A DNA stretch of 5,315 nucleotides from an uncultured archaeon (GTDB lineage: Archaea; Nanobdellota; Nanobdellia; Pacearchaeales; GW2011-AR1), in assembly GCA_903873955.1 (NCBI GenBank), contig CAIQQL010000047.1:1-5315 (forward strand), in the 5' to 3' direction. Made by a program: the position numbers and the translations under genes. The notes under the pieces were generated by a model. It made no database searches, had not been told where the DNA came from, and was given only the letters and a program-made list of their open reading frames with translations. Positions 5,280 to 5,315 of the stretch are shown here, in pieces. The number at the start of each line of letters is the position of its first letter. Position 1 is the first letter of the stretch.

Positions 5280-5315
5280 GTGGTCATATTCTTCGCTAAC
5301 GTTATTTCAACAATG
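5266..5315 (+). CDS. Probable RecB/Cas4-like PD-(D/E)XK nuclease, N-terminus only
   Basis: The ATG at 5266 lies inside the end of the polymerase gene, with GGAG at 5256-5259 spaced 6 nt before it, and the frame stays open to the window edge (16 full codons). The peptide MQNVKWSYSSLTLFQQ, followed by a codon beginning TG (probably Cys), matches the characteristic start of RecB/Cas4-type exonucleases, in which an 'S-x-SxLxxFxxCPxKY' segment opens the domain. Such genes commonly sit by phage polymerases and process DNA ends for recombination or degrade host DNA. The catalytic residues would lie outside the window, so the assignment rests on the N-terminal signature and context. Confidence 0.65.
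   Translation, partial: MQNVKWSYSSLTLFQQ

Noticed and set aside
1..5315. CRISPR arrays, insertion sequences or integrase attachment sites
   Set aside because: No regularly spaced direct repeats, no transposase or integrase gene, and no tRNA-like attachment core were seen; the only notable repeat is the two-copy dyad.

Overview
The window reads as part of a tailed double-stranded DNA bacteriophage genome, or a phage-derived contig, probably from an aquatic virus of a Gram-negative host. Three things point this way: a compact family A DNA polymerase with its own 3'-5' exonuclease and no 5'-nuclease domain, small nuclease genes around it, and tightly packed same-strand genes that overlap by a few bases. 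The host guess rests on the general character of the genes and on sigma70-like promoter sequence, not on a diagnostic marker.

Left block (1-2527), all on the plus strand. It opens inside a VWA-like (MIDAS) domain gene whose 5' part lies outside the window. Next come a 65-residue orphan, a 61-residue protein with a ribbon-helix-helix-like pattern, a 288-residue protein that resembles the DUF3150-type partners of MoxR/VWA cassettes, and a 287-residue protein I do not recognise. Overlaps and short gaps suggest co-transcription. A MoxR-like AAA+ ATPase would be expected upstream, but it is not visible.

Middle (2528-2805) is non-coding and rich in signals. In order it holds a weak hairpin with a T run, a possible promoter and a structured RNA of about 104 nt ending in a clear intrinsic terminator, a 27-bp dyad, and a good sigma70-type promoter (TTGCAA, 17 bp, TATACT). 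A 9-bp inverted repeat covers that promoter's -10 box and start point. The 27-bp dyad is a near-identical copy of one at 735-761, directly after the ribbon-helix-helix-like gene.

Right block (2806-5315), also plus strand, is a replication/recombination operon driven by that promoter. It has a VRR-NUC nuclease, a conserved-looking 109-residue protein of unknown role, the 599-residue DNA polymerase A, and the first 16 codons of a probable RecB/Cas4-like PD-(D/E)XK nuclease running off the end.

The most interesting material is regulatory. The duplicated dyad, a possible cognate DNA-binding protein beside one copy, the candidate small RNA and the promoter-operator together look like a switch between the VWA/DUF3150-like block and the replication block. 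That linkage is inference.
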